64,000 bases of DNA. Source: Neobacillus sp. WH10. GTDB taxonomy: Bacteria; Bacillota; Bacilli; Bacillales; Cytobacillaceae. Below, piece after piece: positions 16,541-24,433 of this stretch. The stretch's first letter is position 1, and the number at the start of each line of letters is the position of its first letter. The position numbers and the translations under genes are program-made. The notes beneath the pieces were generated by a model. The model was not told where the DNA came from. It made no database searches and saw only the letters and a list, made by a program, of their open reading frames with translations. The DNA lies in assembly GCF_030123405.1 (NCBI RefSeq), contig NZ_CP126110.1:5146001-5210000 (forward strand), written 5' to 3'.

Positions 16541-16623
16541 ACTTGAACTAACTGCTTCGTTAGTTGATCAAGAAAAAAAGCGGCCAAAACAGCAGCTTAA
16601 TCTTAAACTCTAGCACCCGTTAG
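16541..16623 (+). repeat. HDR element interrupted by a MITE (left part)
   Basis: TTGAACTAACTGCTTCGTTAG, hairpin GCGGCC/AGCAGCT, then TAGCACCCGTTAG. The element resumes at 16826-16847 (TTTAAGTACAAAGCTTCAC) after a 202-bp insert. Confidence 0.75.
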
Positions 16624-16825
16624 CCATCCATGCTGCGCAAAATCAGCGCTGCACCACAGAGAATGAAAATAGATAGGAAGTGTCAATACTGATACTGACT
16701 TTGATCCAGTCGACCCTAATCTATAGACTTATTAATTTACGCTCTCCTCTTTTTTTTACGTTTGAGCAGGGTCTTATTTAGTATTGTCATTTTTCTACTG
16801 TTGAAGCAACTTATTTTCATGGTAG
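16624..16825 (+). mobile_element. non-autonomous IS200/IS605-like element (PATE/MITE), copy 2
   Basis: 202 bp from CCATCCATGCTGCGC to CATGGTAG. Most differs from copy 1 by scattered substitutions. The left subterminal hairpin is changed (GCGC-AAAATCA-GCGC). Inserted after CACCCGTTAG of an HDR with no target duplication. Confidence 0.75.
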
Positions 16826-16847
16826 TTTAAGTACAAAGCTTCACAAT
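16826..16847 (+). repeat. HDR element (right arm after the MITE)
   Basis: TTTAAGTACAAAGCTTCAC continues the HDR broken at 16623; it ends 27 bases from the stop of the DUF4362 gene. Confidence 0.7.
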
Positions 16848-16873
16848 GTTTTTTAAAGCTCCGTACACCTACT

Positions 16874-17311
16874 TTAATCTTTTTTCTCTACCCTAATTAG
16901 AAAGTTTTGAAGATCCTTGGAACAACCACTTATTAAATACTCGATTTCGCCTTGAGTATTTTCTTTCCCAATTACCTCTTTGCAAACATCAGTCTCTTTT
17001 CCTTTATCTTTTCCAGCATATTCATCATTTGAATTGTCAAATATGTAATGAATGACTTCCCCATCAAATCGTAAATCTTGGAATATAGGGTCTCCTTCGT
17101 CAGTATAGCCTGTAACTCGTATAGTGTCTTCTTTCTTGTTAGATAAGTTAATTAAGAACTGTTCAAACCTTTCTAAATTAACAACTTCATTTTTGTAAAC
17201 AATATCGCCTCTTTTAATCGCTTCCTCTGACCCATAAGCCTCACTCTTTGAACAACCAATAATACCAATAGCAACCAAAGATATAATTACAATAAATATA
17301 AATTTTTTCAC
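16874..17311 (-). CDS. DUF4362-like lipoprotein
   Basis: 145 residues from GTG 17311, six bases after GGGGAGG. Signal peptide with lipobox IGIIGC. The mature part carries AIKRGDIVYKNEVVNLERFEQFL and DTIRVTGYTDEGDPIFQDLRFDG, the pattern of DUF4362 proteins of Bacillus; two Cys near the C-terminus (DVCKE, SGCSK) could form a disulfide. Anchored outside the membrane; function unknown. Single-gene module flanked by HDRs that both carry MITEs. Confidence 0.75.
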   Translation of the reverse strand: MKKFIFIVIISLVAIGIIGCSKSEAYGSEEAIKRGDIVYKNEVVNLERFEQFLINLSNKKEDTIRVTGYTDEGDPIFQDLRFDGEVIHYIFDNSNDEYAGKDKGKETDVCKEVIGKENTQGEIEYLISGCSKDLQNFLIRVEKKD

Positions 17312-17373
17312 TTGTTTCCTCCCCAGATTCAATTATCTATTTAAATATATTTCTTCCTTCTTCCCGTATATAC

Positions 17374-17397
17374 CTTCTTTCACTCCCTGCCCGTTAG
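17374..17397 (+). repeat. HDR element interrupted by a MITE (DR1 part)
   Basis: CCTTCTTTCACTCCCTGCCC then GTTAG, the DR1 half of an HDR, broken at GTTAG. The remainder is at 17593-17670. Confidence 0.75.
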
Positions 17398-17592
17398 CCA
17401 TCCATACAGCAAAGCTGCACCACAGAGAATGAAAATGGATAGGAAGTGTCAATACTGATACAGACCTTAATCCAGTCGACCCTAATCCATAGACTTATTA
17501 ATTAATGCTCTCCTCTTTTTTTTAACGATTGAGTAGGGTCTTCTTAAGTATTGTCATTTTTCTATTTTTAACGAAACTTATTTTCATGGTAG
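17398..17592 (+). mobile_element. non-autonomous IS200/IS605-like element (PATE/MITE), copy 3
   Basis: 195 bp from CCATCCATACAGC to CATGGTAG, close to copy 1. Here it lies in the DR1 half (CTGCCCGTTAG) rather than DR2, so the element recognises the short motif CCGTTAG, not one fixed site. Confidence 0.75.
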
Positions 17593-17670
17593 TGGAAGAA
17601 GAAAAAGGGCTGCCACAGCAACCCAAGTGTTAAACTAAGCACCCGTTTGTTTAAGTACATTTCTACACAA
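17593..17670 (+). repeat. HDR element (rest, after the MITE)
   Basis: TGGAAGAAGAAAAAGGGCTG, hairpin GGGCTGCC-ACA-GCAACCC, then AAGCACCCGTTTGTTTAAG and TACATTTCTACACAA. Confidence 0.75.
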
Positions 17671-17725
17671 TTCATTGGTCGGACCCCTATCAGTACTAAA
17701 TTTTTTCGAATAATCTCCTTCATAA

Positions 17726-17751
17726 GCACAAACAGCTAGTCTTGTTTGTGC
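17726..17751. repeat. inverted repeat, 9-bp arms
   Basis: GCACAAACA (17726) and TGTTTGTGC (17743) around GCTAGTCT, with no U run. Beyond it, up to the gene start at 18174, I see no gene. Confidence 0.5.
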
Positions 17752-18173
17752 GTAGAATATAGTAACTTAAAATTTACGGTTTGGGTTGCGACCGAAATAA
17801 GTGTGAAAATAGGTCACAATCATGCTATTTAGGTATTATTGTAAAAGTATTTGGGAATTTTTCTGGACATGTTTTTTGGTAATAAACAAACTCAAGAGAA
17901 CCAATAGTCGAAGAAATGATTAAAAAAAGTACGGTTTTTGGGAATATCCAGGGCTGTTTTTTTATTGTTTAAAAATAAATCCAAGCTATGACCTAAAATT
18001 ACATGATCTCGGTTGAACTCCCATACAGGGAGAAATCTAAATGATAGGAGATGGTTCATATTCCATCCAGGAAATTTCGTGGTAGAAACACAACAAATAT
18101 AAAAAAGAAAAGATCCACTATAGATAATTCGAAGAATCAAAAAGACCTTACTAACAACAAACCAGAAGGAAAA

Positions 18174-19040
18174 ATGAAACGTGAAAAGATAATGACAGAA
18201 ATAGGGGTAACTGTGGTTCAACTATCCGAGCCTAAACAACAGTTTAACAAAAAACAACCCGAAGATTCTTTGGATATAACGTGTAACAGACGGGTAAATG
18301 CATGCTGTACCATTATAATTCCTGAAGGGTTTAGAGTTATTGAGGATTTTGCTTTTGCAGAACTGGCTTTTAATCCAGAAGGAGTAAAGTGTATTATAGA
18401 ACCTGTCCTTATCCCTGCCACTTCGAATGATCCCGTTTGTGGAAAAACATTCTCGGGTTCAATTTCGGTCAACCAGGTTAGACTGGTAGGCTCTATCCCT
18501 TTTCTTGCAGATGTTTTTCCCGTACAAGGGAGTGGAAGACTCCAAAATTTAGCCTCAGCCTGTTGCACTGGTTCTATCAGCGTAGACCAATTCATTTGTG
18601 TGACGACCTTTACAGATCCATGCCCTAACATTGTACAAACTCTTGGTGCTGCAACGATTCGAGAAATTGTACAGGGACCTTGTGGCGAGACGTTTGTTAC
18701 GCTAGATATTGTTATAGAATTTCCCGAGTGTGTCATTCCAGAATCTATTACACTTAATATCGAACAACCGGTTTGCCTAGATCAACCAGCTTTTGTTTTT
18801 GGTGAAGTATTAGATGAAAATGGTAACGCTCTTCCAAATATTTTAGTTGATCTAACAATTCAACCTTTAAGTGGATGCATTCTTCCACGAGTCGAGACCG
18901 ATTTTGTCGGACGATTTTTTACCACTTTCACTCCAGATTCTATTTCAACTACTACGATTACGGCTACTGTTTCAAGGACTGATATCTCCACCAGCATAAC
19001 GTTTGATCCCATAATTTGTCCAGAAGCGACTGCTGATTAG
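18174..19040 (+). CDS. Cys-rich, spore-surface-like protein with Ig-like C-terminal domain
   Basis: 288 residues from ATG 18174 (AGAAGG five bases upstream); the frame is open back to ATG 18051, whose AGGAG touches the codon and is less likely. Residues ~25-190 form a Cys-rich beta region with repeated patterns (CNRRVNACCTIIIP, SGSISVNQVRLVGSIPF, CCTGSISVDQFICVTTF). The last ~80 residues (FVFGEVLDENGNALPNI...TTTITATVS) resemble an Ig-like/Big-1 domain. No signal peptide. Composition fits spore coat or exosporium proteins, but I cannot name the family. Confidence 0.65.
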   Translation: MKREKIMTEIGVTVVQLSEPKQQFNKKQPEDSLDITCNRRVNACCTIIIPEGFRVIEDFAFAELAFNPEGVKCIIEPVLIPATSNDPVCGKTFSGSISVNQVRLVGSIPFLADVFPVQGSGRLQNLASACCTGSISVDQFICVTTFTDPCPNIVQTLGAATIREIVQGPCGETFVTLDIVIEFPECVIPESITLNIEQPVCLDQPAFVFGEVLDENGNALPNILVDLTIQPLSGCILPRVETDFVGRFFTTFTPDSISTTTITATVSRTDISTSITFDPIICPEATAD

Positions 19041-19344
19041 AGGAATTTAGTTTTCCAATGATAATTTAAACTGAAATGTGAAGATCTTTGGATCTTCAAA
19101 CAAAAGATCCAGTCGAAATCTTTGTTAAGGGGAACAAATCATTTATAAAAAATATAAGCTTATAATGCATGTAAGGTGACTGAGGAGAGTTCAGGTATTG
19201 ACTATAATATACTGAAAAGCTATGAGCAGAACCTTACAAAGAGAAGAATCATAATAATGATCAATAAATTGTTAAATGGATAAAAGAGTCGCTTAATAAG
19301 AATTAATTAGTACTTTTTTACCCCCGTTTATTGATATTATCCCT
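19041..19344. other. intergenic, only a short hairpin
   Basis: GAAGATC-TTTG-GATCTTC at 19079-19096 may end the gene at 18174. The rest shows no gene, repeat or RNA that I recognise. Confidence 0.4.
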
Positions 19345-19488
19345 TCTGTGTAGACAGTATGAAAAAACCCATACTTCTAGATAGGAGGGATTTATTTTGG
19401 CTAAAAAAGGACAAACTTTCATAAACTATTCAGTTGAGTTCAAATTATTTGCTTTAAATAAATATTTTGAAGGTGAAATGGAATGAAG
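19345..19488 (+). mobile_element. IS3 (IS150-like) orfA remnant
   Basis: After TAGGAGGGATTTATT a TTG at 19397 opens LAKKGQTFINYSVEFKLFAL and the frame ends about ten codons later. The start matches IS150-type OrfA (MAKKGQ...YS.E.K), but the helix-turn-helix and all of OrfB are missing. The upstream stretch from ~19345 (TGTGTAGACAG) may be the IS left end. Its truncated right side is fused to the CoiA-like gene. Confidence 0.6.
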
Positions 19489-19680
19489 GGCCGTTTCAAC
19501 ACTTTTTGCACATTCAGAACCATTATAATGGGCAAAATGATGTGCCGTCTTTTCTCCTTTTCTTGCAATTAAAGGATGGTTACAAGCCGGACAGACACAT
19601 TCACATTTTAATCCCTTTTCTACATCAGAAATATGTACTAGTTTTCCATCTTTTAATCCATAAGGAAGCTTAAATTTCAA
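19426..19680 (-). pseudogene. truncated CoiA-like competence protein, N-terminal domain
   Basis: 84 residues on the minus strand: MKFKLPYGLKDGKLVHISDV, then the zinc-ribbon-like CVCPACNHPLIARKG and HHFAHYNGSECAKSVETALH. These are the hallmark motifs of the CoiA-like N-terminal domain. After ALHSISP the frame runs into the IS3 remnant and stops, so the nuclease-like part is gone. Disruption by the IS is inferred from the fusion point. Confidence 0.75.
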
Positions 19681-19714
19681 AGTATCCTCCCCTTTTAGAA
19701 CCTATTGTTAATAA

Positions 19715-19760
19715 AAAACACCTTGGTAAATATTCTTCCGTGTATTTACCAAGGTGTTTT
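19715..19760. terminator. strong bidirectional terminator
   Basis: AAAACACCTTGGTAAATA pairs with TATTTACCAAGGTGTTTT (18-bp arms) around a ten-base loop. Confidence 0.8.
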
Positions 19761-19771
19761 GCTGTAGAAAC

Positions 19772-20050
19772 TTATTTAGGTGAACATAATCCTCCCCTAA
19801 AGACTTTAACCGGGTAAGGATTGTTTTGTATGTATTTACTTTTGTTGATCTTTTCTCTTCTTTCTTTATTTAAAGCTTTTAACTCCTCTTTAGTAAATCT
19901 TTCTGGTATTTGCGTGTTCACTCTTTTTTGTATGTGGAGAACAAATATAAATTCATTAAGTTCTTTTCTTACACGATAATTCGTATTAAGATTTCCTTTT
20001 TTTCTTACAATAAATATTTTACTTTTTTCAGCCTCTAAAAAAGCGGTCTG
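19772..20050 (-). pseudogene. gene remnant without start
   Basis: An open minus frame of about 90 codons contains IFIVRKKGNLNTNYRVRKEL, IPERFTKEELKALNKERREK and a C-terminus VKVFRGGLCSPK ending at TAA 19772. No start codon or ribosome binding site fits, and the terminator of the upstream gene lies at its beginning. Family not recognised. Confidence 0.5.
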
Positions 20051-20073
20051 GAGCTAACATTAAGCTCCAGACC
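20035..20073 (-). terminator. terminator of the immunity gene
   Basis: GGTCTGGAGCT pairs with AGCTCCAGACC; on the minus strand CGCTTTTTTAG follows. It lies directly after the stop at 20087. Confidence 0.85.
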
Positions 20074-20086
20074 ACTGTTTTTGTTT

Positions 20087-21373
20087 CTAACAAATAGATT
20101 CCCTGTTTAGATCAAACACTTTTTCGATTCCATGTTCCACGATTCGCTTAATAAATTGGTCTTTCCCCTCTTTAAAATAGTAATTGATTTCTTCCCTGTA
20201 AAGAGGAATAAGCGTATGGAAATAAATTGGCCAATCTCCTTCAATCACTTTTCCGTCATCTAAATACGTCATTTTAAAGACATCAATTATGGATGGAAAA
20301 GGCGGGGCAATCATCACACCGCAAAAATCGGTTCCCGGGCTGTATGGTTCAATCTTCGAATCAAAATTAAACGTTTTTACCCCAAATTGCGAAGCATACG
20401 TATTTTTCAAATCTTCATCCGATTGGTTTGGGTATACAAACCACTGGCCCAGCCAGAAACCCTTTCGCATCACATTTTCCCCAAAATTCTTCAGGAGGGT
20501 TAATGGCCAGCCATGTACGTCATCCCGGAAGGGCTCATTGGAAACATCCCAATCACTGGGCACATGCATGATCAGTTCTGCGTACCCGCTATCCACTGTT
20601 GAAGGGGATGGCATCTTAAAATAGCTGTTTCCTTTTGTGATGATCGTGTTGGCTTTAATGTTTGAATTCGGTCCTACGCAATACAAATCTACTTCTGTAA
20701 ACAGGTTCGATGGGTCTTTTAGTACATTGGTTATTGGACCGACATGTTTTTGAATATGCGCTTCTAAATCTTCCCTCGAGATCACCCGCAAAAATGGATT
20801 CTTTTCATCGTAAATATCTTTCTTTTTAGGTTCAGGTTCCGGACTCCAGATTTCCCCAAACCTAAATCCTCTCAATCCATGATCCTCTACTCGTTGCTTG
20901 AATTCGTCAGAAACGATAGGAATGAGTGAGGGGGATGCCGTTTTTCTTTTATAAGGAAAGAATATATGCTGCCCCTTCACTTTCTCCTTCAGGAAATCAT
21001 ACTTTTCAATGACACTCCATTTATTGAAGTTCGTATTTGCCTCATTTAAGCAATCTACTACATTAATAATATTGACTATATAACAATGGTAATGGTCATG
21101 GTGGACAGGTAAGAGTTCGACCGAGTCCCGAATAAGATCATTGAGTACCTCTACTGCCTTATTAGTAAAAATGGGATATTTGTTACTTCCGCCGTAGCTT
21201 AGCATGTCTCCCACGTCACCCGGTGCAGTGGTGAACAGCTCTATGGGCTCCCACCCATTTTTCATGGAAGTTCCTGTTAATCCCCTTCGATTACGCATGA
21301 CTTGATTGGATTGTTCATCTTTCCCCCATAGTTCGTCAACGGCAGGATCAACAAGTAGTTCCCATAATCTCAT
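20087..21373 (-). CDS. immunity-type protein: Imm11/DUF1629-like plus SUFU-like domain
   Basis: 428 residues from ATG 21373 (GGGAGTGATATTA upstream). Residues 1-185 (MRLWELLVDPAVDELWGK, VGDMLSYGGSNKYPIFTNKA, FRFGEIWSPEPE) resemble Imm11/DUF1629 immunity proteins. Residues ~200-428 (HVPSDWDVS, DVHGWPLTLLKNFGENV, TDFCGVMIAPPFP, HTLIPLYREEINYY) resemble the suppressor-of-fused domain, a known immunity superfamily in polymorphic toxin systems. The upstream overlapping gene looks like a nuclease-toxin tail, which supports an immunity role against a contact-dependent toxin. Cytoplasmic. Domain calls by motif. Confidence 0.7.
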   Translation of the reverse strand: MRLWELLVDPAVDELWGKDEQSNQVMRNRRGLTGTSMKNGWEPIELFTTAPGDVGDMLSYGGSNKYPIFTNKAVEVLNDLIRDSVELLPVHHDHYHCYIVNIINVVDCLNEANTNFNKWSVIEKYDFLKEKVKGQHIFFPYKRKTASPSLIPIVSDEFKQRVEDHGLRGFRFGEIWSPEPEPKKKDIYDEKNPFLRVISREDLEAHIQKHVGPITNVLKDPSNLFTEVDLYCVGPNSNIKANTIITKGNSYFKMPSPSTVDSGYAELIMHVPSDWDVSNEPFRDDVHGWPLTLLKNFGENVMRKGFWLGQWFVYPNQSDEDLKNTYASQFGVKTFNFDSKIEPYSPGTDFCGVMIAPPFPSIIDVFKMTYLDDGKVIEGDWPIYFHTLIPLYREEINYYFKEGKDQFIKRIVEHGIEKVFDLNRESIC

Positions 21374-21539
21374 TAATATCACTCCCGGTCTTTATATAAG
21401 AAATCAAGTCTCCATTTAATAATTTTTTACGTGTATCGTTCAAGAATTCAATCAATGCATCTCTACCCAATTCATGTTCATCAATTTCTTCAATATTTTT
21501 CTTTAAGTATTCCATATATTTCTGACCGCGTCTAAACAT
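21348..21539 (-). CDS. possible C-terminal remnant of an AHH-type nuclease toxin
   Basis: 63 residues: MFRRGQKYMEYLKKNIEE, then GRDALIEFLNDTRKKLLNG. This pattern (short helix, GRDAlieFLNdiR.KLLNG) is what commonly closes AHH/HHH nuclease toxin domains. The catalytic His residues and delivery domain are missing; an HDR begins 15 bases beyond its upstream end. It has its own ribosome binding site (AAAGGA) and overlaps the immunity gene by 26 bases. It may simply be the surviving tip of the toxin. Confidence 0.45.
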   Translation of the reverse strand: MFRRGQKYMEYLKKNIEEIDEHELGRDALIEFLNDTRKKLLNGDLISYIKTGSDINEIMGTTC

Positions 21540-21554
21540 AGGGTTTCCTTTAAT

Positions 21555-21651
21555 CTTTATTGAACTCCCTGCCCGTTACTTGAAGAAGAAAATGGCATTA
21601 CCTCATTGTTAAAGTAATGCACCCCTTTAGTTTAAGTGCAATCCTTCACAA
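21555..21651 (+). repeat. HDR element, GGCATTACC subclass
   Basis: TTTATTGAACTCCCTGCCCG, hairpin GGCATTACCTC/AAAGTAATGC, then CACCCCTTTAGTTTAAG and TGCAATCCTTCACAA. Nearly identical to the copy at 49431, 28 kb away. Confidence 0.85.
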
Positions 21652-21759
21652 TATATTGTTTATATAGAAAAACCGATATTCCTAATAGGAAATCGGCTTT
21701 TTGGTTATCCGTACTTCATTTACTAGTGTTGTGTAAAATCATTGTCCACTATCCAGTTT

Positions 21760-22500
21760 CTATTCAATTAAATTTATACTATTTTTACTATTTAAATAGT
21801 CAATTATCCCATCAACTATTGAATTTGTTGTGTTTGATTGAAATTCTTCTGATATCATTCGTGCTTCATCAGATGAATTTGAAATGAATCCAAGTTCAAG
21901 TAAGATTGCTGGACTTGAGTTTTCTCTTAATACATAGTAGTCCCCTAAACTTACACCACGATCTCTTGCATCCAACCCGTTTTTAAAAATATGATCTTGA
22001 ATTAATGCTGCTAAAGGCTCATCCGATTTTTTCTTATAATACGTTGTAATTCCCTCAACATCAATCGTTAAAAATGCATCAAAATGGATACTAACAAATA
22101 AGTCTGCTTTCTGTTCATCTGCAACTTTTACACGATCTGCAAGTGATATATTTACATCATCATTTCTCGTTAATATAACATTAGCGTCAGTACGTTTCTC
22201 TAACTCATTTTTTATATTTTTAGCCATTGTTAATGTTACATCTTTTTCATTTGTTCCATTTTGTCCACTTGCACCTATATCTATACCACCATGACCTGCA
22301 TCAATTACAATTGTTTTACCAGTTAATATCTTTTCAGAAGTTGTAATTACTTTATTTCTATTTACAGTTGATGCTTGGGCTGAATGTTCTTTATTTATTA
22401 TTGGTTCATTCTCTTGAAGGTTCATGATTAAAACTATCATTAAAATTGATATTATCAATAATAAAAAAATTCTTTTCCACTTATCTTTCTTTCGATTCAT
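21760..22500 (-). CDS. N-acetylmuramoyl-L-alanine amidase (Amidase_3, CwlD-like)
   Basis: 246 residues. N-terminal signal/anchor (residues ~10-26, FLLLIISILMIVLIM), a short linker, then Amidase_3: IVIDAGHGGIDIGASG with the first zinc His, the metal-binding Glu in NEKDVTLTMAKNI, VSIHFDAF with the second zinc His, and the catalytic Glu in AILLELGFISN. Cleaves the amide between muramic acid and the stem peptide, outside the membrane. Triple AAGAT repeats upstream link it to the two-component system next door. Confidence 0.88.
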   Translation of the reverse strand: MNRKKDKWKRIFLLLIISILMIVLIMNLQENEPIINKEHSAQASTVNRNKVITTSEKILTGKTIVIDAGHGGIDIGASGQNGTNEKDVTLTMAKNIKNELEKRTDANVILTRNDDVNISLADRVKVADEQKADLFVSIHFDAFLTIDVEGITTYYKKKSDEPLAALIQDHIFKNGLDARDRGVSLGDYYVLRENSSPAILLELGFISNSSDEARMISEEFQSNTTNSIVDGIIDYLNSKNSINLIE

Positions 22501-22573
22501 GAAATTTCCCCCTAAGCTCCATATTTATCTTGCTGATATTTAATAGTCTAATAGTTGTGAATGAAGACAAAAT

Positions 22574-22601
22574 CAAAATTATATAAAGATGAAATGAAGA
22601 T
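22574..22601. promoter_or_regulatory. response-regulator box C (11-bp direct repeats)
   Basis: CAAAAT (22574), AAAGAT (22585) and GAAGAT (22596) are spaced exactly 11 bp apart, 74 bp before the amidase start. A further AAAGAT at 22703 lies upstream. Same pattern as boxes A and B. Confidence 0.55.
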
Positions 22602-22808
22602 TTATCAATTTTAAAGACGTTGTTCATTCCAAAAATTTAATGAAAAGTGCTCATTTGTGTTATATACCTTAAACGCATATCCATTAGCTCTTAAAAAGAG
22701 ATAAAGATGAGATGAATAATCAATCAAGATTGATAAAAATTGATAAAAAAGACTAAAATTCTGTCTGTTACTATTCATAAAAACTAAAAGATAATTAATT
22801 TGGATATG
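22602..22808. other. intergenic promoter region
   Basis: No gene; AT-rich, with AAGAGATAAAGATGAGATG around 22697 resembling the response-regulator boxes. Confidence 0.4.
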
Positions 22809-22836
22809 AAAAAGAGACCATTTTAAAAATGGTCTC
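22809..22836 (-). terminator. terminator of the solute-binding protein gene
   Basis: GAGACCATTTT pairs with AAAATGGTCTC, followed on the minus strand by TTTTTC. Confidence 0.8.
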
Positions 22837-22855
22837 CAAGAAATTTCTTATCCTT

Positions 22856-24250
22856 CTACTCGTTTAAGTAGGTCATTACTCTGTTCTGTATAATATCAGC
22901 AACACTTTCCGCAGATTTTTGACCACTAAAATAGCTTTTCGATTCTTCTGAGATAATCGCTTGAATCTTGTCATTCGATCTCACTTGCGTATTTGCTTCA
23001 GTAATCATTTGCTTAAGTGGTTGAAGAGCTTCTTCTGAAATCGTTACCTGATCACCTTTTGGATTATCAAGTTTTGTTCCATTTTTCAATTCGGCAAATT
23101 CCTTTTCATTGGCAGCTTTATTAATTGGAAACATATCCGTTTGTGATTGTAGTTGCATATCATAAGACATTAAAAACTTTAAGTAATCCCATGCTTCCAT
23201 TTTCACATTCGAGTTCGCATTCATCGCATATCGATCGGAACCTACAAACGAAACACCTGATTCTTTGTCAGAAGAATGTGGCATTTGATAAATTGTTGCA
23301 TTCTTATAAAAAACTGCTGAGCGTAAAAAGTAATCTTTTGGAGAATAGATTTGAGAACTTCTGAAATAAGTACCATCCTCTGAATACTGTTCCGTTAATA
23401 CATTTTCGTCATACAATTCCTTCACTTGCATTAATAAGTTGGTGAAAAATTTCGACTTAAAATAAGCTTCATTTTTTCCTATATTCACAAGCTGACTAAA
23501 ATTTTTATCCTCAAATACTAAGGTATTTAAGAGTGTGTCGGGTGTTTCTTGCATTGTGAATTCAAGTGTTCCTTTTTGTTTTAACTGCTTACTAACTTCA
23601 ACAAACTGACTCCATGTCCAATTATGTTTATCATCTATTTTGACACCAGTTTTCGAAATCGCTTCTTGATCCGCAAATAAAGCATTCAAGAAAAAACGAG
23701 TAGGTAATACATAAAGTCCACCATTCATTTTGGAATTTTGAATGATATTCATATAATATTGATTTTTATCAAATGAAGTATCGATATTAATATAGTCATT
23801 TAAGTTGACAAAAGCGTTTTTATCAACAAATCGATCCACAGGTAAACTGCTATCATTCAAAACAAATAAATCAGCACCTTTTCCAGATAAAACTTCTGTC
23901 GATGTCGTTTTAAGATATTTCTCCAATAAAACGGGTGACAACATATTTTTTGTCGTAAATCCTTTTATCTGAATCGTAATGTTGGGATGCTTTTTTTCGT
24001 ATTCTTTTTTTGCCATTTCAAAGAATGGTGTATTTCCCATTACTGAGATGACTATCGTTTTTTTCTCGTCTTTACTTACCTTTAACGTTAGATCTTCTCT
24101 ATTCTGTTTTTTACCATTATCATTAGTACTATTTTTTGAATGATTTTGTTCGGTGTTTTTGCTTTCCTTGGTTTGTGTGTTTCCACTACTGCATGCGGAC
24201 AGACAAAACATTACGATTAAACTCATCATTAAAGGCAATATTTTTTTCAT
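22856..24250 (-). CDS. ABC transporter solute-binding lipoprotein (sugar type)
   Basis: 464 residues from ATG 24250 (GGGAG nine bases upstream). Lipobox CLSACSS near residue 20, a Ser/Asn/Lys linker to ~50, then a family-1 extracellular solute-binding fold (ISVMGNTPFFEMAKKEYEKK, GADLFVLNDSSLP, YVLPTRFFLNALFADQEAI, W..AWDYLKFLM). It should deliver an oligosaccharide or similar ligand to the two permeases encoded upstream. It is separated from the kinase gene by a terminator and has its own regulator box. Confidence 0.88.
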   Translation of the reverse strand: MKKILPLMMSLIVMFCLSACSSGNTQTKESKNTEQNHSKNSTNDNGKKQNREDLTLKVSKDEKKTIVISVMGNTPFFEMAKKEYEKKHPNITIQIKGFTTKNMLSPVLLEKYLKTTSTEVLSGKGADLFVLNDSSLPVDRFVDKNAFVNLNDYINIDTSFDKNQYYMNIIQNSKMNGGLYVLPTRFFLNALFADQEAISKTGVKIDDKHNWTWSQFVEVSKQLKQKGTLEFTMQETPDTLLNTLVFEDKNFSQLVNIGKNEAYFKSKFFTNLLMQVKELYDENVLTEQYSEDGTYFRSSQIYSPKDYFLRSAVFYKNATIYQMPHSSDKESGVSFVGSDRYAMNANSNVKMEAWDYLKFLMSYDMQLQSQTDMFPINKAANEKEFAELKNGTKLDNPKGDQVTISEEALQPLKQMITEANTQVRSNDKIQAIISEESKSYFSGQKSAESVADIIQNRVMTYLNE

Positions 24251-24303
24251 TACTTCATCTCCCATTTCTCTTCGTCATTGATTGTAAGATACCCACCTCA
24301 AAT

Positions 24304-24331
24304 AAAGATTAGATGAAGATGAAATAAAGAT
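24304..24331. promoter_or_regulatory. response-regulator box B (11-bp direct repeats)
   Basis: AAAGAT (24304), GAAGAT (24315), AAAGAT (24326), each 11 bp apart, upstream of the solute-binding protein gene. Confidence 0.65.
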
Positions 24332-24372
24332 TATTAAAAGATTGAAAAAATTTTCGGGAACGCTAGCTATAA

Positions 24373-24403
24373 CAAAAAAAATCGCCCTGGTCAAAAGGGC
24401 GAT
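24373..24403 (-). terminator. terminator after the histidine kinase
   Basis: ATCGCCCT pairs with AGGGCGAT; TTTTTTT follows on the minus strand. Confidence 0.8.
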
Positions 24404-24433
24404 TAATTAGAAAGAAACTAATGAGCAGTTTCT

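Noticed and set aside
18218..18736. Minus-strand frame of 172 codons
   Set aside because: Antisense to the Cys-rich protein at 18174, whose residue pattern and ribosome binding site are better.
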